Positions 9,246 to 16,615 of a stretch of DNA of 43,676 nt are shown here, one piece after another. A program made the translations under genes and the position numbers. Position 1 is the stretch's first letter. Each line of letters opens with the position of its first letter. Under the pieces are notes generated by a model. That model made no database searches. It saw nothing but the letters and a program-made list of their open reading frames with translations, and was not told where the DNA came from. The stretch is from Syntrophaceae bacterium UBA2192 (GTDB taxonomy: Bacteria; Desulfobacterota; Syntrophia; Syntrophales; UBA2192): NCBI GenBank assembly GCA_002327315.1, contig DCVI01000029.1, forward strand, positions 1-43,676. Reading direction: 5' to 3'.

Positions 9246-10679
9246 ATGACCATCGACATCGTGATCGTCTTCCTGGCCGGCTTCGCCTGCGGCGGGATCC
9301 TGCTGTGGATCATCGCGCGGCTTGCCGCCCAGAAGGAAATCCTCAGGCAGGCTGAAGAGATCAAGCTCAGTCACTCCGTCCGGGTCTCCGAGCTGGAGGG
9401 TCGGGCCCGCTACGCCGAAGGGCAGATGGACCAGCTCAGGCAGCAGCTCAAGCAGGCGGAAAGCGAAATCACGGGGCTGCGCAAATCCCTCGACGACGAG
9501 CGCGTCCAGGCCGTGGAGTCCCAGGCACGGCTTGCCGAGACCGCCCGAAGCTTCGAGCGGCAGAGAGAGGTCATCGAGGTCATGAAGACGGAGATGACCG
9601 ACACGTTTCGGTCCCAGGCCGCTACGGCACTCGAAAGCAGCAACCGCAGCTTCCTGGAACTCGCCTCGGAGAACCTTGGCAAAATCCTCGAGCAGACGAA
9701 GGGGAAACTGGGCGAGCACCAGGCAGGCATGGAAGGGACGATCCGTCCCCTCCAGGAGACGCTGAAGCGATACGAGGAGCAGCTCCGCGAGATGGAAAAG
9801 GCGCGGGCCGAACAGTCCTGGAACCTTACCCGTCAGATCAAGGAGCTCTCCGAGATGAACGAGGCCCTGCAGCGGGAGACCTCGAGCCTTTCCACGGCCC
9901 TGCGCAAGCCCCAGGTCAGCGGCTCCTGGGGACAGATGTCGCTGAGGCGGGCGGCGGAGCTCGCGGGCATGGCGCCCTGGTGCGATTTCTACGAACAGGT
10001 GAGCGTCGACACGGAGTCGGGAAAGCTCCGCCCCGACATGGTCGTCCGCCTGCCCAACGGGCGGAGTATCGTCATCGACGCCAAGGCTCCCGTGGATGCC
10101 TTCCTCAGCGCCCTTCAGGCCCCCACCGAGGAGGAGCGCAAAAAGGCCTTCGCAGGCTACGTCACCGCCGTGCGCGGTCACATGAACGGGCTGGGTTCGA
10201 AGGCCTACTGGGACCAGTTCGAGGATTCGCCGGAGCTCGTCGTCATGTACCTGCCCGGCGAGACCTTCTTCAGCGCCGCCCTCGAGAACGACCCGAACCT
10301 CATCGAGGACGGCAGCCTCAAGAAGGTGATCCTCGCCACCCCCACGACGCTCATTGCGCTGCTCAAGGCCGTGGCCTACGGGTGGCAGCAGGAGCAAATG
10401 GCCAGCGGCGCAAGAGAGATCAACCGCCTCGGCCGGGAGCTCTACGAACGGTTCTCTGTCGTGGCGGAACACTTCTCGAGGGCCGGGGCGAACCTGACGA
10501 AGGCCGTCGAGGCCCACAACGACGCCGTGCGCTCCATCGAGACGAGGCTCATGCCCTCCTTCCGCCGGTTCCGGGACCTGGGGGTCTCGACAAGCCGGGA
10601 GCTGCCGGAAGCCCTGGACGAGATCCGCATTACGGCCCGGGAGACGATCGCCGGCACGGAGCCGGGCGAAAAGACATGA
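9246..10679 (+). CDS. rmuC: DNA recombination protein RmuC homologue
   Basis: RmuC-family proteins limit recombination between inverted repeats and have a PD-(D/E)XK-like nuclease fold. This one has 477 residues, the usual size. A membrane-spanning segment lies at about residues 4-22, followed by a long coiled coil rich in Glu, Gln, Arg and Lys to about residue 210. The conserved catalytic-like core then reads PDMVVRLPNGRSIVIDAKAP, followed by VVMYLPGETFFSAALE and the ATPTTLIALLKAVAYGW block, all hallmark family motifs. The ATG is placed five bases after a good AAGGAGGT ribosome-binding site. It is a single gene: the next gene, ppsR, is convergent, and the gap between them contains a dispersed repeat element. 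Confidence 0.95.
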   Translation: MTIDIVIVFLAGFACGGILLWIIARLAAQKEILRQAEEIKLSHSVRVSELEGRARYAEGQMDQLRQQLKQAESEITGLRKSLDDERVQAVESQARLAETARSFERQREVIEVMKTEMTDTFRSQAATALESSNRSFLELASENLGKILEQTKGKLGEHQAGMEGTIRPLQETLKRYEEQLREMEKARAEQSWNLTRQIKELSEMNEALQRETSSLSTALRKPQVSGSWGQMSLRRAAELAGMAPWCDFYEQVSVDTESGKLRPDMVVRLPNGRSIVIDAKAPVDAFLSALQAPTEEERKKAFAGYVTAVRGHMNGLGSKAYWDQFEDSPELVVMYLPGETFFSAALENDPNLIEDGSLKKVILATPTTLIALLKAVAYGWQQEQMASGAREINRLGRELYERFSVVAEHFSRAGANLTKAVEAHNDAVRSIETRLMPSFRRFRDLGVSTSRELPEALDEIRITARETIAGTEPGEKT

Positions 10680-10680
10680 A

Positions 10681-10787
10681 GTTAGGAAGTTAAGAAGAGC
10701 GGAAGATCGGAATGGATGAAAGATTCCTTGTCTTGTCCGCTCTTCCTCACTTCTGCTCTTCCGATCTTCGCAGCCTTAATGTCCGAA
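10681..10787. repeat. Dispersed spacer repeat, copy A
   Basis: A purine-rich left arm (10694-10711) is followed by about 25 unrelated bases and a pyrimidine-rich right arm (10736-10770). The right arm is identical over 35 bases to 16530-16564 and, over 31 bases on the other strand, to 15393-15423. Left arm, spacing and right flank (AATGTCC at about 10779) are also shared with the copy at 16471-16581, so the whole unit of about 100 bases is repeated. It contains GCTCTTCCGATCT at 10755-10767, which equals the common Illumina adapter 13-mer in reverse complement. Confidence 0.85.
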
Positions 10788-10830
10788 GACGAATGCAAGG
10801 CAGTCGACGGTATCCCCCGGTCACAGTCTG

Positions 10831-11655
10831 TCAGAATATCCGGCGCTGGAGTTTACTCTTGTGCATCACCGTCGCGGCGATCTCCTCAATCGACATCGTG
10901 GTGATGTTGAGGTAGGGGATGCTCTTGGAGACATAGAGAAATTCGGCAAGCGAGATCTCTTTCTGGCACTGCTCGATGGACGAGTACCGGCCTGTGGGCC
11001 TCCGGGCGATGCGTATCTTCTGGAGCCGCTCCGGGTTGACCGTAAGACCGTAGAGCTTGTTTCGGAATGGCTTCAGGACCCCGGGGATCTTCCGGTACTC
11101 GATGAGAAGGTCCTCCTCGGTGAGCGGATAGTTTGCGGCATAGATGCCGTACTGCAGCCCCAGGTAGAGGCAGGTCGGCGTCTTGCCGGTGCGGGAGACG
11201 CCCACGAGGATCACGTCGGCCTTGTCGTAGTTCTTGGTCGTAATCCCGTCGTCGTTCGTGAGGGCGTAATTCACGGCGTTGATCCGGATGTCGAGCTCAT
11301 CCCCCGCCGAGGCGTGGTGGGAACTGCCGCCGAGGGAGGGTTGAACCCGGAGCTCCTCTTCCAGGGGACCGATGAAGGTCTCGAAGAGATCGACCGCGGC
11401 GGCTTCACTGGACAGGATCATCTTGCGGATCTGGGAATTGACGATGGTGCTGAAGATGATCGGGCGCTGCCCCGTCTGTTCCTTCGCGTCGTTGATATGC
11501 TCGAGGGCATCCTGCGCTTTCCACATGGTGTCGATGAAGGGAAGCGTGACCTTCTGGAAATCCACGTCGTCGAACTGGATGAGAAGGCTGTGGCCGAAGG
11601 TTTCGGCCGTGATCGCCGTGCGGTCGGAGATAAAGAAAACAGTGCGCTTGATCAA
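10831..11655 (-). CDS. ppsR: Phosphoenolpyruvate synthase regulatory protein (kinase/pyrophosphorylase)
   Basis: This is a DUF299-family bifunctional enzyme that inactivates PEP synthase (or pyruvate phosphate dikinase) by ADP-dependent threonine phosphorylation and reactivates it by phosphate-dependent dephosphorylation. The 274 residues match the family length. The N-terminus IKRTVFFISDRTAITAETFG is characteristic, and the ADP-binding P-loop GVSRTGKT lies at residues 152-159, followed by CLYLGLQYGIYAANYPL. The start is a TTG at 11655, five bases after GAGGAG; a family-typical N-terminus supports it. The target enzyme is not in the window. It has its own promoter with a palindrome in the spacer. 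The role in controlling gluconeogenic flux in an anaerobe is inferred from the family. Confidence 0.93.
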   Translation of the reverse strand: MIKRTVFFISDRTAITAETFGHSLLIQFDDVDFQKVTLPFIDTMWKAQDALEHINDAKEQTGQRPIIFSTIVNSQIRKMILSSEAAAVDLFETFIGPLEEELRVQPSLGGSSHHASAGDELDIRINAVNYALTNDDGITTKNYDKADVILVGVSRTGKTPTCLYLGLQYGIYAANYPLTEEDLLIEYRKIPGVLKPFRNKLYGLTVNPERLQKIRIARRPTGRYSSIEQCQKEISLAEFLYVSKSIPYLNITTMSIEEIAATVMHKSKLQRRIF

Positions 11656-11681
11656 AATGGCTCCTCTCGTCTATCAGCTCT

Positions 11682-11709
11682 TTATTATGCAAAACACGTG
11701 TTCTGTAAA
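11682..11709 (-). promoter_or_regulatory. ppsR promoter with a palindrome between -35 and -10
   Basis: On the minus strand TTTACA (11709-11704) and TAATAA (11687-11682) are 16 bases apart, a strong sigma-70-like pair. The transcript would begin about 20 bases before the TTG start. The spacer contains the perfect 10-bp palindrome AACACGTGTT (11693-11702), positioned like a repressor operator. Confidence 0.6.
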
Positions 11710-11822
11710 GCCTTTTTTGCCGGCACACCCTCGGGGGATTTGGCCGCGAGGATGAGGTGGCGGGTTTTCCGATCTTCCGATCCTCTTCGCTTCTTCGCTT
11801 CCGTCTTTTCAGGGCCGTCAGC

Positions 11823-11851
11823 TTGACATTTCGGGGCATCTCCGATAAGAG
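11823..11851 (+). promoter_or_regulatory. Possible promoter for the polyprenyl synthase gene
   Basis: A consensus -35 box TTGACA (11823-11828) is followed, after 17 bases, by a weak -10 box TAAGAG (11846-11851). The start codon lies about 46 bases further on. The -35 box is perfect but the -10 box matches poorly, so the call is tentative. Confidence 0.4.
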
Positions 11852-11897
11852 CACGTTATTGTTTCAAATAATCCGTCACGGACCGGGAAGGCACGCC

Positions 11898-12872
11898 ATG
11901 AACATGACCGATGTCGTCAAGCGCTACGAGCCCGACCTCAAGCATTTGGAAGAGCACCTCGGGAAGTATCTCCACTCGGCGATCCCGTTCATCCCCACCG
12001 TCATCAACCACCTCATCACAAGCGGCGGCAAGCGGTTCCGTCCCCTCATGCTCCTGGCTTCCGCGGATCTGTGCGGCTACCGCGGGGAGAGGCGCTACCC
12101 CCTGTCGGCGGTGATCGAGTTCATCCACACGGCCACCCTGCTGCACGACGACGTGATCGACGGTGCGGAGACAAGAAGGGGCAGGCCCTCGGCAAACAAC
12201 GTATGGGGCAACGCGGCGACGGTGCTCGTGGGGGACTTCCTCTATTCGCGCTCCTTCACCCTCATGACCGACGACGGGGATCTGAACATCATCAAGCTCA
12301 TCTCGGAAACGACAAACACCATGGCCGAGGGCGAGGTTTTCCAGCTCCTGAAACGCGGCGACGTCGGGATCACCGAGGAGGACTATTTCACACTCATCGA
12401 AAAGAAGACGGCCGTCCTCATCGCCGCAGCCTGCGCCGTGGGCGCACTGATGGCCGGCGCATCGAGGGACCGGGTCGAGGCCTTGCAGGGGTTCGGTCAC
12501 ACCATGGGGCTCGCTTTCCAGCTCACCGATGACACCCTCGACTACGTGGCCGCCGAGAAGGAGTTCGGGAAGGCCATCGGGATGGACATCAAGGAGGGGA
12601 AAATCACCCTGCCGCTGATCCGGACGCTGGCCCAATGCAGCGCCGGAGAGAAGGAGATCATCCGGGGCATCGTGGAAAGGAAGCAGGCAACCGAGGAGGA
12701 CATCCGGACGGTCTTCGGCCTCATCGGGAAATACGACGGCATCCGGTACGCCCTGGGCCGGGCAAGGAACATCATCGCCGAAGGCAAGGCCCTGCTGGCC
12801 CCCTTCGGAAACGGCGAAGCCAAATCGTCCCTGCTTGCCATGGCCGACTTCATCGCCGAGCGGACCCTCTAA
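11898..12872 (+). CDS. ispB: Long-chain all-trans polyprenyl diphosphate synthase
   Basis: This enzyme extends farnesyl diphosphate with isopentenyl diphosphate to make the side chain of the respiratory quinone, here most likely menaquinone. With the ATG at 11898 the product has 324 residues. The first aspartate-rich motif DDVID lies at residues 84-88 in LLHDDVIDGAETRRGRPS, and the second, DDTLD, lies in AFQLTDDTLDYV. GGKRFRP at 43-49 binds the diphosphate. Small residues before the first motif are consistent with long-chain products, but chain length cannot be set by eye. The frame is open for 47 codons upstream, but that part lacks family similarity. ATG 11904 is an alternative start. The UbiA-family gene at 16616 could use its product. 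Confidence 0.92.
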   Translation: MNMTDVVKRYEPDLKHLEEHLGKYLHSAIPFIPTVINHLITSGGKRFRPLMLLASADLCGYRGERRYPLSAVIEFIHTATLLHDDVIDGAETRRGRPSANNVWGNAATVLVGDFLYSRSFTLMTDDGDLNIIKLISETTNTMAEGEVFQLLKRGDVGITEEDYFTLIEKKTAVLIAAACAVGALMAGASRDRVEALQGFGHTMGLAFQLTDDTLDYVAAEKEFGKAIGMDIKEGKITLPLIRTLAQCSAGEKEIIRGIVERKQATEEDIRTVFGLIGKYDGIRYALGRARNIIAEGKALLAPFGNGEAKSSLLAMADFIAERTL

Positions 12873-12892
12873 AACCCCATTCCTTACAGGCT

Positions 12893-12915
12893 CCCTCTCC
12901 CTTGAGGGGAGAGGG
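12893..12915. repeat. GC-rich stem-loop repeat after ispB
   Basis: A perfect 9-bp stem, CCCTCTCCC (12893-12901) with GGGAGAGGG (12907-12915), closes a five-base loop and is followed by TCGGGGTGAGGGTG. This exact style of element recurs in intergenic DNA of many proteobacteria. It may act as a terminator 20 bases after the ispB stop, although no T run follows. Confidence 0.7.
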
Positions 12916-13019
12916 TCGGGGTGAGGGTGACCGATCCCCATACCGCTTTTAATCCTCACCCTGACCCACCGGGCAGGACAGAGGCCACAAGCAAAAAGGA
13001 AAAGAAAATCCCCCTCCTT

Positions 13020-13038
13020 CCCCCTTTGACAAAGGGGG
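13020..13038. repeat. CCCCCTTT/AAAGGGGG stem-loop repeat
   Basis: An 8-bp perfect stem (13020-13027 with 13031-13038) with a three-base loop is embedded in further pyrimidine/purine repeats at 13008-13055. It is a second dispersed element between the convergent ispB and nnr genes, and its type is widespread in deltaproteobacterial spacers. It could terminate transcription from either side. Confidence 0.6.
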
Positions 13039-13113
13039 ATGAAAGGGGTATTTCTCTTTTGGCTGTTGGCTGTTCCCTTCCGCCTTGCGGCTTGAGGCTC
13101 GTGGCTTGCGGTT

Positions 13114-14685
13114 CTAGATGATGTACAATCCCTTCTTCTCGGCGATCTCCCCGAGGTCGGCCGCCCTCACCATGGCAACGGCCCTGGGCAGGCTTTCCAT
13201 GATGTCGCGCGCCGTGATCCCGTCTTCCCCCTTCGCGGCCGCCGCGAGGTCCCCGGCCAGCCCGTGGACAAACACGCCGGCCCTCACCGCCTCCGGAACC
13301 GAAAGTCCCAGGCCGAACATGGCCCCGATGGCGCCTGTCAGCACATCGCCCGATCCCGCCGTCGCCATCCCCGAGTTGCCGCTCATGTTGATCCAGACGC
13401 GGCCATCGGGCAGGCCGACAAGCGAGTGGGCCCCCTTGAGGACGATGATGGAATCGAGACCGGCTGCCGTTTCCCGGAGGATGCCTATGGGGTCTTTCTC
13501 GATTTCTTCGCGGCTTTTCCCGGCAATCCGGGACATCTCGCCTGCGTGGGGCGTCAGCACCGTCTCGAAGCGGCGCCGCTTGAGAAACCGGGGGTTCTTG
13601 GCGATGGCCGTGATCCCGTCGCCGTCGATCACGATAGGTTTCTCGATCTTTGCGGCAAGTTCCCGGACGAGTTTCTGCGTCTCCTCGGAAAGCGACAGCC
13701 CCGGCCCCAGGACGACCATGTCGACAAGCCCCGCCAGCTCCAGAAGGGCCGACTTGTTCCTCGAGGCGATGCTTCCCGATGCGGTCTCCTTCTGGGGGAC
13801 GTAGACGATCTCGCCCGCCTGTGCGGCGATCCCCGGGATCACCGAGGCGGGTGCCGCCAGGCGCGAATAGCCGCCGCCGGCCTTCAGGAAGGATAGGGCC
13901 GAGAAAGCGGGGGCGCCGTAATACCCGGCAGCGCCGGCAACAAAGAGAACATCGCCGAAATCCCCCTTGTGCCCCCAGGCCTTGCGGCCGGGAAGCGGGG
14001 GCGGGTCATTGACCTCCACGCCGATCGATTCCGAATCGTAGAGCTCGGGGGGAAAGGAGATGTGGGTCACGTAGAGTTTTCCCCCGCAGAGAAACCCGGG
14101 GTAGAGGAGGTTGCCGCGCTTGGGCAGGCCGAAGGTCACCGTGGCCGCCGCCCGGATGGCCGTGCCCATCGGGCGCCCCGTGTCGCCGTTGACCCCCGAG
14201 GGGATGTCGAGGCTGAAGACGGGTTTTCCGAGCGCATTGATGATCTCGATCACCTCCCGATGGAGGCCCTCCACGTCCCGGTCGAGTCCCGTTCCGAAGA
14301 TGGCGTCGATGACGGCGTTGCTCTGAAGGATGTAGCCCCGGATGTCGTCGACGGATTCCACCGGACGGACGTCGACGGGGAGATTGAGGAGCCGATCCAG
14401 GTTCTTCCGCGCAGCCCCCTTGTAGCGGTTCTTCTCGGCAAGGAGAAAGACCTTGACGATGCCGCCGCCCGAGTGGATCTTTCGTGCCACGACGAATCCG
14501 TCTCCGCCGTTGTTGCCCCCGCCGCAGAATACGACGAAGCGCCCCCCCGCAATGTCCATCTCGCCGGCCAGCGCGTAATAGGCGGCGATGCCGGCGTTCT
14601 CCATGAGGATCTCGTCGGCAATGCCCAGCGTCTCGATGGCATAGCGGTCCATTGCCCTCATCTCTTCCGTCGTGGCAACCTTCAT
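13114..14685 (-). CDS. nnr: Bifunctional NAD(P)HX epimerase / ADP-dependent NAD(P)HX dehydratase
   Basis: This enzyme repairs hydrated NADH and NADPH. The 523 residues contain two domains. The YjeF-type epimerase domain (about 1-215) carries GGGNNGGDGFVVARKI, and the ribokinase-like dehydratase domain (about 225-523) carries NSGMATAGSGDVLTGAIGAM with the GSGD motif at residues 444-447. DIPSGVNGDTG in the first domain is also characteristic. The fusion is the normal bacterial form (E. coli YjeF/Nnr, 515 residues). The ATG start fits the family N-terminus MKVATTEEMRAMDR. It is the last of the minus-strand genes descending from 22.3 kb; a spacer with long complementary arms separates it from the flavodoxin-like gene. 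Confidence 0.96.
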   Translation of the reverse strand: MKVATTEEMRAMDRYAIETLGIADEILMENAGIAAYYALAGEMDIAGGRFVVFCGGGNNGGDGFVVARKIHSGGGIVKVFLLAEKNRYKGAARKNLDRLLNLPVDVRPVESVDDIRGYILQSNAVIDAIFGTGLDRDVEGLHREVIEIINALGKPVFSLDIPSGVNGDTGRPMGTAIRAAATVTFGLPKRGNLLYPGFLCGGKLYVTHISFPPELYDSESIGVEVNDPPPLPGRKAWGHKGDFGDVLFVAGAAGYYGAPAFSALSFLKAGGGYSRLAAPASVIPGIAAQAGEIVYVPQKETASGSIASRNKSALLELAGLVDMVVLGPGLSLSEETQKLVRELAAKIEKPIVIDGDGITAIAKNPRFLKRRRFETVLTPHAGEMSRIAGKSREEIEKDPIGILRETAAGLDSIIVLKGAHSLVGLPDGRVWINMSGNSGMATAGSGDVLTGAIGAMFGLGLSVPEAVRAGVFVHGLAGDLAAAAKGEDGITARDIMESLPRAVAMVRAADLGEIAEKKGLYII

Positions 14686-14753
14686 CTCATACCCCTTGCC
14701 TGTAGATCTTGATCCTGCTTCCGAAGGAAACCCTGCCGCCAGCCCATGAGTGC

Positions 14754-14857
14754 GGAAGGTGAGAAGGTGAGAGGTTCAGAAGGTTGGAGAAGCGGGCTGC
14801 ATGCAATGGCCCCCGGGTTTTCCAACCTTCTTACCTTCTTACCCTCTTAACTTCTTC
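14754..14857. repeat. Spacer with long complementary purine/pyrimidine arms
   Basis: The arm at 14754-14790 (repeats of GAAGGTGA) is largely complementary to the arm at 14820-14857 (repeats of CTTCTTAC), with about 30 bases between them, so a long imperfect hairpin can form. The right arm runs into the 3' end of the flavodoxin-like gene and encodes its last residues (VKKLRG). The construction resembles the repeats at 10.7, 15.4, 16.5 and 19.7 kb, although the unit sequence differs. Confidence 0.7.
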
Positions 14858-15321
14858 ACTAATTCAGCCACTCGTTTTCCCAGCTTGCGCCCGTTTTCCG
14901 CCGCCGCCGAGTCCGGGGCCCCGAGACAGGAAACCCCGTAGTGCCCCGTGGCGTCGAGGGGGTCGCCGACGACGATCATGCCGTAGATGAGCATCGCCTG
15001 GATGATGGAGATCATCGTCGTCTCCTTGCCGCCCGAGGGGTCGGCGCCCGTGGCGAAAGCGGCACCCACCTTGTTCTCCATCTTCTTCCGCACCCCCACG
15101 AACTTGTCAAGGACATCCTTCAGCGGCGCCGCCATGGACCCGAAGTAGACGGGCGATCCCGCGACGATCCCGTCGGCGGCGACGAAATCCTCCTTCGAGA
15201 CATCCGCCGTGGATCGGATGACGGCCTGCACACCCTCGACCTCCACAACACCCCTGGCAATCTCCTCGGCAAGCTTCTTCGTGTTGCCCGTCCGGGAGAA
15301 ATAAAGAATGAGCACCTTCAT
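14839..15321 (-). CDS. Flavodoxin-like NAD(P)H quinone oxidoreductase-type flavoprotein
   Basis: This is a cytoplasmic FMN protein of the flavodoxin/WrbA fold. The FMN phosphate loop SRTGNT lies at residues 9-14 in MKVLILYFSRTGNTKKLAEE. The second FMN-contacting segment, GSPVYFGSMAAPLKDVLDKF, follows at about residue 70. At 160 residues it is shorter than WrbA (198) and nearer the length of classical flavodoxins. The start at 15321 has a good GGAGGAAG site and the family N-terminus; a longer reading would start inside repeat DNA and is rejected. The last six codons lie in spacer repeat DNA. Whether it is an electron carrier or a quinone reductase cannot be told from sequence. Confidence 0.85.
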   Translation of the reverse strand: MKVLILYFSRTGNTKKLAEEIARGVVEVEGVQAVIRSTADVSKEDFVAADGIVAGSPVYFGSMAAPLKDVLDKFVGVRKKMENKVGAAFATGADPSGGKETTMISIIQAMLIYGMIVVGDPLDATGHYGVSCLGAPDSAAAENGRKLGKRVAELVKKLRG

Positions 15322-15384
15322 TTCGCTTCCTCCTTTCATTCGCCCTGTTGACAGCGGATTATTCTTTCGCCATCCCGGTGCCTG

Positions 15385-15487
15385 CTGGAAGTGAAGATCG
15401 GAAGAGCAGAAGTGAGGAAGAGCAGTGAAATGCAAAAAATCAGGGACGCGTTCTTTTCCGCTCTTCCGCTCTTCCTCGCGTCCTCAC
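15385..15487. repeat. Dispersed spacer repeat, copy B (inverted relative to A and C)
   Basis: The 31 bases at 15393-15423 equal the reverse complement of the right arm of copies A and C. After about 30 bases a pyrimidine-rich arm follows (15451-15487, repeats of CCGCTCTT). It contains AGATCGGAAGAGC at 15395-15407, identical to the Illumina adapter 13-mer. The right part overlaps the 3' end of the PfkB-family gene. Confidence 0.85.
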
Positions 15488-16423
15488 TTCGTCTCCATTA
15501 GGCCGGGGGCTTTCTTCCCGGTCTGTTCTTCCGGAAAGCTCGGTCGCGAGATCGAGCAACTGCGGCGGGAGGTGCTTCCCGCTTACCTGCTTTGCCGCAA
15601 GCCCCGCTGCGAACATGGCGGCCATGTCGACGTCGAGTCTCCGGTAAACATGAGCGACGAGATAGGCGGCAAAGAAGACGTCGCCTGCCCCGACCGTGCT
15701 GACCGGGCGGCGCACCGTTTCGGCGCCGAAGTGATATCCCTCGCCTGCGCGGGTCCACACGCTCGCGCCGCGCGAGCCCCGGGTGATAACGGCCTCGTCG
15801 ATCCGGAAGCGCTGCAGGAACCCGGGGAGGCTCAGGCGAAAGTGATCGAGAATGAGGGCCAGCTCTGCCTCGTCGGCCTTGATGATGTGGGCCGAGCGCA
15901 ATGCCCCCTCGAGGCCAGCCGATACAGCGGGGACGATGCGGTCGTTTTCCGTCCTGCGCAGATAGCCCTGGACGTCGAGACTGACGAGTTTTTTCGATTG
16001 CGCCATCAGCGCCACGGCTTGCGGTTCGATGTCGTCGGGGTGAAGAGGCCCCGCATGAACGTGGCGGACCTCGGAGAGAAGGGGCTTTACCTGCCCCGCC
16101 GTGATGGGAGCGGCCGCCTCGGGCATCAGTTGTTCGCGCCCGTCCCCCTGGGCGCGGTTGACGAAATGCGTGGTGAGACGGCTCGCGCCGGCGTGGACGG
16201 CAATGCCCTCTGCGGCAAGGACATCGAGGAGGCCCCTGTGGGCCTCGGCAATATTCGTCACGACGGCCGTTTCCACGCCGAGCCGCTGGAAGGTAAGCCC
16301 GCCGTAGGTGATGACACCCCCCAGCCGCTCCGAGGTCTTCCTGTCCTCGATGATGCGGTCAATCGTAACGGAGCCGACGACCAAAACGGTTGCAGGCCCG
16401 ATCTTGGCGTGTTTCGTTCTCAT
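15440..16423 (-). CDS. PfkB-family carbohydrate/nucleoside kinase, substrate unknown
   Basis: The product (327 residues from the ATG at 16423) has the ribokinase fold. The N-terminal VLVVGSVTIDRI leads to a di-glycine sugar-binding segment, LGGVITYGGLTFQRLG, and the anion-hole and catalytic-base motif GAGD lies at residues 245-248 in VSTVGAGDVFFAAYL. Substrate cannot be inferred: the sequence lacks clear ribokinase, fructokinase or adenosine-kinase hallmarks. The start has no good ribosome-binding site; readings that begin further upstream enter repeat DNA. The C-terminal tail from about residue 305 (RPNGDEVRTRGRAEERKR) is encoded by the neighbouring spacer repeat and is probably not part of the fold. 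Confidence 0.82.
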   Translation of the reverse strand: MRTKHAKIGPATVLVVGSVTIDRIIEDRKTSERLGGVITYGGLTFQRLGVETAVVTNIAEAHRGLLDVLAAEGIAVHAGASRLTTHFVNRAQGDGREQLMPEAAAPITAGQVKPLLSEVRHVHAGPLHPDDIEPQAVALMAQSKKLVSLDVQGYLRRTENDRIVPAVSAGLEGALRSAHIIKADEAELALILDHFRLSLPGFLQRFRIDEAVITRGSRGASVWTRAGEGYHFGAETVRRPVSTVGAGDVFFAAYLVAHVYRRLDVDMAAMFAAGLAAKQVSGKHLPPQLLDLATELSGRTDREESPRPNGDEVRTRGRAEERKRTRP

Positions 16424-16470
16424 GCTGTTCAACGATGCCTCACGGCAGGGCTCCCGCATGCGTTTGCGAT

Positions 16471-16581
16471 GTGAGGAAGTTATGAAGAGCGGAAGATCGG
16501 AGTGGATGTCCAATTCATTTATTTCTTTATCCGCTCTTCCTCACTTCTGCTCTTCCGATCTTCGTATGCTCAATGTCCAAC
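16471..16581. repeat. Dispersed spacer repeat, copy C
   Basis: This is a near-copy of the element at 10681-10787. The left arm GAAGAGCGGAAGATCGGA (16484-16501) is followed by TGGATG, then unrelated bases, then the same 35-base right arm at 16530-16564 and an AATGTCC flank. It lies between the PfkB-family kinase and UbiA-family genes, both on the minus strand. It contains the adapter-like 13-mer at 16549-16561. Confidence 0.85.
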
Positions 16582-16615
16582 GTGTTACGAATGGCAGTCA
16601 CCGTGATGAACACGC

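Noticed and set aside
15348..15380. Perfect TTGACA on the plus strand
   Set aside because: No -10 box lies 16-18 bases downstream and no plus-strand gene follows; it lies just upstream of the minus-strand flavodoxin-like gene.
16582..16588. GTGTTAC half-site next to spacer repeat C
   Set aside because: No partner half-site is found at 13 or 14 bases (GTGATGA matches only four of seven), and it lies beside the UbiA-family gene, unrelated to nickel.
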